Below, piece after piece: positions 58,596 to 64,000 of a DNA stretch of 64,000 nt (the stretch's first letter is position 1; the number at the start of each line of letters is the position of its first letter). This DNA comes from Erigeron canadensis (lineage: Eukaryota > Streptophyta > Magnoliopsida > Asterales > Asteraceae). The position numbers and the translations under genes were made by a program. The DNA lies in assembly GCF_010389155.1 (NCBI RefSeq), contig NC_057768.1:2974501-3038500 (forward strand), read 5' to 3'. Under the pieces are notes generated by a model. It was not told the DNA's origin. It ran no database searches and saw only the letters and a program-made list of their open reading frames with translations.

Positions 58596-58689
58596 TAGAT
58601 TATTTTTCTTACATTCCGTTCATTAATGATATTTTAATTAGTCGTAGATTATTTTTCTTACATTCCGTTCATTAATGACATTTTAATTA
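58596..58689. repeat. 49-bp tandem duplication next to the Helitron hairpin
   Basis: tagattatttttcttacatt, ccgttcattaatga, attttaatta occurs at 58596 and again at 58645, with one substitution, ending directly before the terminal hairpin at 58691. Confidence 0.85.
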
Positions 58690-58713
58690 ACCGCACATCG
58701 TGCGGGTAAAAGA

Positions 58714-59548
58714 TATATATATATATATATATTTTGTTCAGTGTTGCTCTCACTATCAATCCAACTTGAATTATTCAAAATGTTTGACTATTCAGTTGAC
58801 TAGTAGTTTTTGTTACTTGATGCAAAACTGCAAATCATTTTGTCTTATTACACCAGGAAAATCTATTCAATCATAAAATAACCAAGTGATTGTGATGTAG
58901 TGCATTAATAAAAGTCGGTGACATATTAGTTTGTAACCAACTACGTTAACTTTTCGATAGAAACAAGTAGAAATTTTTTTTTTTTAAACATATCATTTCT
59001 ATTTACCTAGTTCATATCTTTATTTCGTGTGTTTCTCAGAGGAATTCGATCTCTTCCATCTCGGGATACCACCTAAATAACTAGCAAATTAGATTCATGA
59101 CATTATAAGGGATATTATAGTGTCCGGATTTTGCGTACTAGTTTGAAATAAAAAAGATTTTTTCTATTCAAAACGGTAATATATCAAGTACTAACGCAAT
59201 CAAGGTATCCAATGACCATTTTGAAGATCATAGCTAAATATAGCTCAAAACTATAATTACTTAATTAGCACATAATATATGGTACATAAAATAGCATTAG
59301 CCATTTGCTATAATTAATCATCAATCGAGGTGAAGTTTTGAGGTGAGCAATATCCTACAATAAATACAAATTAATCAACAAATAAGGTTTAGTAGAACAA
59401 GTGGCGAATCTAAGATTATAGGTCCTTAGCTTAGTTTAGAGAAAAAAATGCATTATATATATAGCCGAATGGATAAGCTCTTATTAGTTTAGAACTTGCG
59501 AATATAACTCTTACTAAGAGTAGTTTAGACTTTAGAAAGTCCTATGAA
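58714..59548. other. AT-rich intergenic DNA
   Basis: No gene or mobile element recognised. Confidence 0.4.
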
Positions 59549-59830
59549 CAACTTTTTTTTTGAATGGCGAATATGGGGTGATATTTCACAGATCTACTCG
59601 AAATCGAACGCAACTATTCCCAAATGGGACCCCATCCAAGGGCAGGGGCGAACACCCTCCCAAACACCACCTCGGTGCCACCAATTCCGGAGGAAACCTT
59701 CTACCCGAAGCTCAGCTGTGGTAAAACCCCCCGGGGTCAGGTTAAAAACCCCGAACCTTTAAGGAACCTGGGTCTTCGCTTCATTCTCCAATACCTCAGG
59801 AGTTCTATTAACAACTAACGCACCAAAACC
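59549..59830 (-). repeat. SINE-like short repeat with poly-A end
   Basis: A GC-rich block (ggggcgaacaccctccc, aaccccccggggtcaggtt) in AT-rich surroundings, beginning with ten T followed by gaatggcgaatatgggg, so poly-A terminated on the minus strand. Shares the phrase ccggaggaaac with the block at 46083. Family not recognised. Confidence 0.4.
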
Positions 59831-60917
59831 ACCCTTGAGAAACACTTTGAATATTTAAATTGTTATTTTATGGTCTAATACCTATATTATTTTCGTAAAT
59901 AAAATTAAATATGTTTTATAACGATTAATTTTTGAAATTAAAAGAAAATAAACAAGAATCTTTATCCAGAGTTAAAATTCTCATATTGTTGGGCTAAAAG
60001 TTAAAAATTGTTTAAAAAACGAAAACAAAGAACTGGGAGATTTGAAAGGTGGGACGCGTGTTATTACGTAATTGGTGTGGATAGTAGTAACGACGGCAGC
60101 AAGAAAGAGAATGGTACGGAAGGAATAAGAGGAATCTTGGAAGAGGGGGAATTGTATAGTTGCAGACCATTTTTTACTTTTTGATTTCAATTTCCTCCTC
60201 CAATTTTCATTTTTTTTTTCCGTCAAAGTCCAAATTGTATCCATTCACAAAGGGACCCACATCATTTAGTTTAACAAAATATTACTATCCGCATTAGATT
60301 ACTGTACAAGATATGTTACTCCTCCGTCCAATTAACTTTTTAAAGTTTTCTTATTTCAATTTTATCTATAAATATTTTTGTTATATTTTATTAGACTTGA
60401 TATAAAATATCTAAACAAATTTGATTTTAAACGAAATTTCAATAATATAACTTTAATCTAGTATTATATAATACAAATAAAAATATTTAGGATCAAAATT
60501 GAAGTAAAAAGACTTTGAAAATCAACGGTGGACAACTAAAATACCTTTTATTTCGATTTTTTCGAAAGTAAAAAAAACAAAAAACATAGTGCTTCATCAA
60601 TCAAACCGAAACTAAAAACTAAAAAAATGTGTGACAACTTGTACTATTTGTTACACATTTTAGAATAGGTATTATAATGTAGGGAGTTCGGAAACATTTC
60701 AGAATGATTATAAGTCTCGCAGTGATGGTTTTTATCTTATTCATATTCATATGCATTGTGCTGAATATTTGTTTATCTTATTCCGTTTGATGTCCTTGAT
60801 TACGAATAGAAGGATTAATCGAGTCAAAATCATCATTCACAACTACTTTGTGCTCAGTAAAAAAATTAAATGATATATCATGTAACACACAAATCTACTT
60901 AAAAAAAAAAACTAATT
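59831..60917. other. AT-rich intergenic DNA
   Basis: No gene supported. The open frame at 59981-60244 on the minus strand is low-complexity and has no recognisable domain. Confidence 0.4.
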
Positions 60918-62305
60918 ACTGAAATGGTACTTAACGTTTGCGTCATATTACTGGTTTCATACATTTCCTTTCGAAATTACGCTGATCATACTAAACGTAT
61001 GCAAATTTCTACTCGGACCATACTGGAGGCTAACGCCGTCACGTGGCTAAAAAAACCACCCCACGTGACTTTCACGTGAGGGGTAAAGATGAAATATCGT
61101 GTTTTTTAATTACTTAAATGGTACCTAATGTTTGCACGATAATGTTGGTTTCATACCTAATGTTTCTTAATTACTAAAATGGTACCTAATGTTCAGTTTT
61201 GATTTTTTTTTTATTTTTGAAAAGTGAATTTCGTTTTAAGCCAACGTCTTAAAAACTGGTATTTTAATTATACTGGTGTGGAAAAATTTTCGGTATTACA
61301 AAAAATACTGGCCGATACGACTATTTTTAATTTGTTTTATTTTTTTAATGAAAATTTTCCAAAACTTGTTACAATTTAACGAAAATAGTCAAAACGCATT
61401 TATAATCAACTCAAAAATACTACGAAATAGGTTTTTCATAACAAAATATAAGTTTAAAGTTCACAAATAACTAAAAATAGCAATAAAGTATTATAAAAAC
61501 AATTTTAAAAAAATTTCAAATTTTCTTTTTCAAAAATACCGGAAATACCGCAATGGTAATACTGGAATATTTGAGGAATACCAGAAATACCGGTTAGTAG
61601 TTACTGCGACACGAAGCTTAAAGCAATGTTTTAAATACCGGTAAATATTGGCCGATAATTCTGGTATTCCTGGATATTCTTGGTATTACCATTGCGGTAT
61701 TCCCAATATTTTCAAAAAAGAAAATTTAAATTTTTTATAAAATTATTTTTATGATACTTTATTGCTATTTTTGATTATTTGTGAACTTTAAACTTATATT
61801 TTGTTATAAAAAACCTATTTGGTATTATTTTTGACTGGATTATAAGTGCATTTTGACTATTTTCGTTAAATTGTTACAAGTTTTGGAAAATAGTCGTACC
61901 GACTAGGATTTTCGGTAATACCGATAATACCAGAAATTTTTTCACACCAGTATGACTAAAATACCAGTTTTTAAGACATTGACTTAAAACAGAATTCACC
62001 TTTCAAAATAAAAAAATAAATTAATAACTAAACATTAGGTGCCCTTTAAGTAATTAAGTAACATTAGGTATGAAACCAACAATATCATGCAAACGTTAGG
62101 TACCATTTAAGTAATTAAGAAACGTGATATTACATCTTTACCCATCACGTGCAAGTCACGTGGGGGGTTTTTAACGGCCGCGTGACGACTTTAGCCTCCA
62201 GTATGGTCCGAGTGAAAATTTGCATACGTTGGGTATGATCAGCGTAATTTTGAAAGGAAAGGTATGAAACCAGTAATATATCGCAAACGTTAGGTACCAT
62301 TTCAG
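60918..62305. mobile_element. Large foldback (inverted-repeat) element
   Basis: 1388 bp made almost wholly of two inverted arms meeting near 61611. Both arms start ACTGAAATGGTAC(C/T)TAACGTT and continue in register: ttactggtttcatac, ttacgctgatcatac, ccatactggaggct, cacgtgact, aatggtacctaatgttt, aactggtattttaatt, actattttcgttaaattgt, and aataccgcaatggtaat near the centre. No coding capacity and no target duplication was identified. A partial relative is at 9265. Confidence 0.85.
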
Positions 62306-62840
62306 TTTTTAACTCTAAAAAAAAATTATATCATGTAGTTATAAGTTTTTAACATAGAGTTAAATAAAACTATTCTTTTCATGTTAAAGTTACTTCATAA
62401 TTTTCATAATTTACTTATGTTATGACTCGGTCGAGATCGAGTTTAGCATTGTGTCAGTTTGACTCGACTCAATTACACCCTAATCATACGTGATGGTTTA
62501 TGATGGATACAATGAATCTTTGTACTAATTTGAGATGCCGTTGTTGGTTTAGGTTAATAAAATCATTTCATTTGCTCTTCAAAAGGAAAAAAAAAATCAT
62601 TTCATAGTTTCACATATATCACTAGAGTAATGGGTACAACAATATTCAAGGTGTTTGACGTGAAGGTGAAGTTGTTGTATTCGACATGGACAGGGAGTTG
62701 CGTCCCAACCGCTACTCCAGGGACAGGTGCACAAGGTTAGAGCGCATGAAACCTTTGGACTTCAAATGCCAGTCGTCAATAGATTAAGAGATTGGATGAA
62801 CATCTATATCTATACTTCTATCTATATCTATACCTCTGTA
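62306..62840. other. Intergenic DNA
   Basis: No gene. 62630-62790 is less AT-rich but no domain was recognised. A (tctata)n tract lies at 62803-62835. Confidence 0.4.
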
Positions 62841-63143
62841 TCTATAAAACAAACTACTGTTCCCTTTTAAGTAATTAAGCCTTTGAAATGACCATGTTAC
62901 TCTTCTTTTTTATTCACTAATTTAAACATATTTACCTATATATATACCTATAATACCCTCAATGAAATAACTTACAACATAGATCATCCAACCCTTAAAT
63001 AACCATATTAACCCCTTTCACATCAATTAATTTACAATCACTACCACACCACCACCGCCGCCGTCGAACATTGGCGCCATCACTACCACCATTGACACAC
63101 CGTCATCACTACCACCATTACCATTGCATCGTACGGGCATCTC
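62841..63143 (+). mobile_element. Helitron-like non-autonomous element
   Basis: Starts TCTATAAAACAAACTACTGT after an A; the middle (tttattcactaatttaaaca, ataccctcaatgaaat, acatcaattaatttaca) runs parallel to 29090-29220, and the end is GC-rich (caccgccgccgtcg ... cattgcatcgtacgggca). The terminal CTAG is not evident. Confidence 0.55.
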
Positions 63144-64000
63144 AAAGTCCTTATGTCCTTAGCTGTCACAACTCTTCAAAATCCACATTTTATTTGCAAC
63201 TCTACAAATATACATCTTCACATTTCCTAATACCTATTCATTACACAACGTATATGAATGAAAAATATATATGTTTTTTACTTTTGGCTTATCCAATAAC
63301 ATAAACCAAGATAATTGCATACACTTTTACAAGAGCACCTCAAATAAATAAAGACATAATAACATATATATGATTTAATATTATAGGTATTCACTGCCCT
63401 TTAAAAACTCATTTTAGGTCAACAGTGCCATATATTGACAATTTGATATTTTCTCTGTCTCACTAAAAGTATCATGTTTTTAATTTTTAAAGTCTAACAT
63501 GTATAATTTTGACCTTAAATAACTTTATCTGTGTTAGATTATACTTGATGAAAGTTATATTATTTGATTGTGTTTTAGACGAGTTTTTTAATGGTACAAC
63601 TTTTATCAAGTTTTATATAATACACACACAAAAAAAATTTAAGGTTAAAGTTTAAACATAAAGACTTTGAATATTCAAACTACGACATTTCTAATGTGAC
63701 GGATGGAGTAATTTTTAGCAAGGTTTTTGACCAGTAGTATAATGTTATGTATTTAGTAGGATTTTTGTCAAAATTTTATCAAAATGAAAGGTATAGAGCA
63801 AAAACCTTATCAAAATGTCAAAAAACTTGTCAAACAGAAAAAAAAAATAAAAAAAATGGTGGGGTTACAAGCTTGCATTTAGAGCAAAAAGAAGTCAATA
63901 TTCACCACAATAGGCTAGATATGATGGATTGAAGTTGCCAATGCTATTTGCCAATTTTTGTCAAAAGAAAAGGTGCAACGGAGCCAATATGTCAATATTT
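63144..64000. other. AT-rich intergenic DNA to the window edge
   Basis: No gene. The last ~100 bases (aagttgccaatgctatttgccaa...) resemble parts of the MITE at 43415 and may belong to another element cut by the window end. Confidence 0.4.

Larger units (their letters stand above)
57346..58713 (+). mobile_element. Candidate non-autonomous Helitron (1.37 kb)
   Basis: Starts TCTACATTATAAAACAGTAG after an A and ends just after a perfect terminal hairpin, CCGCAC-ATC-GTGCGG (58691-58705), followed by gtaaaaga. The expected CTAG is replaced by a (ta) run, so the exact end is uncertain. No coding capacity. Confidence 0.6.

Noticed and set aside
59981..60244. 87-codon minus-strand frame
   Set aside because: Low-complexity Lys/Phe/Ser text from an AT-rich region, no start context or domain.
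60918..62305. Possible assembly palindrome
   Set aside because: The arms differ by many substitutions and small indels, and a related arm exists at 9265, so a real foldback element is more likely.

Overview
This is a stretch of plant nuclear DNA, most likely from an asterid eudicot (Asteraceae is my guess, not shown). The reasons are spliced genes with GT-AG introns, a plant-specific B3 gene, a Tat-lineage Ty3/gypsy element, abundant Helitrons, and strongly AT-rich intergenic DNA. There is one 100-base assembly gap.

Three genes look intact, all on the minus strand. At 11425-13629 and 30907-33809 lie two paralogous MOCO-sulfurase-like (PLP-transferase fold) genes. The first has no intron and is shorter at the N-terminus; the second has one intron. 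In both, Arg occupies the position of the cofactor-binding Lys. At 48217-51757 is a five-exon CDCA7-like zinc-finger gene (zf-4CXXC_R1) whose last exon ends in a 222-bp tandem duplication. From memory, the same two families are neighbours in Arabidopsis (At2g23520/At2g23530 and At4g37100/At4g37110), so this looks like old conserved microsynteny opened up by transposons. A B3 (REM-type) gene at 4932-6209 has one good B3 domain and a broken second one.

The rest is mostly mobile DNA. 1-3900: decayed Ty3/gypsy remains. 8.4-9.2 kb: frameshifted plant-mobile-domain (MAIN-like) pseudogene. 14892-27602: a 12.7-kb Tat-type retrotransposon with LTRs, an AGTTA target duplication, a broken gag, an open pol with two RNase H domains, and an antisense spliced gene (Transposase_28-like plus coiled coil). 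27.6-30.1 kb: a hAT MITE and two Helitrons. 36-37.2 kb: a PIF/Harbinger ORF1 pseudogene. 38.8-43.1 kb: LTR-like DNA holding a solo LTR with TGAAA duplications. 43.4-45.2 kb: a MITE and an RTE LINE endonuclease fragment. 52.3-53.2 kb: a Harbinger-type element with TAA duplications. 54-63 kb: a dense field of non-autonomous Helitrons, including a 302-bp tandem duplication, and a 1.39-kb near-perfect foldback element.

The most notable items are the antisense gene in the Tat element, the MOCOS-like/CDCA7 synteny with Lys-to-Arg substitution, the repeat expansion in the CDCA7 tail, the Helitron tandem duplication and the foldback element. All functional calls are by eye; no database search was run.
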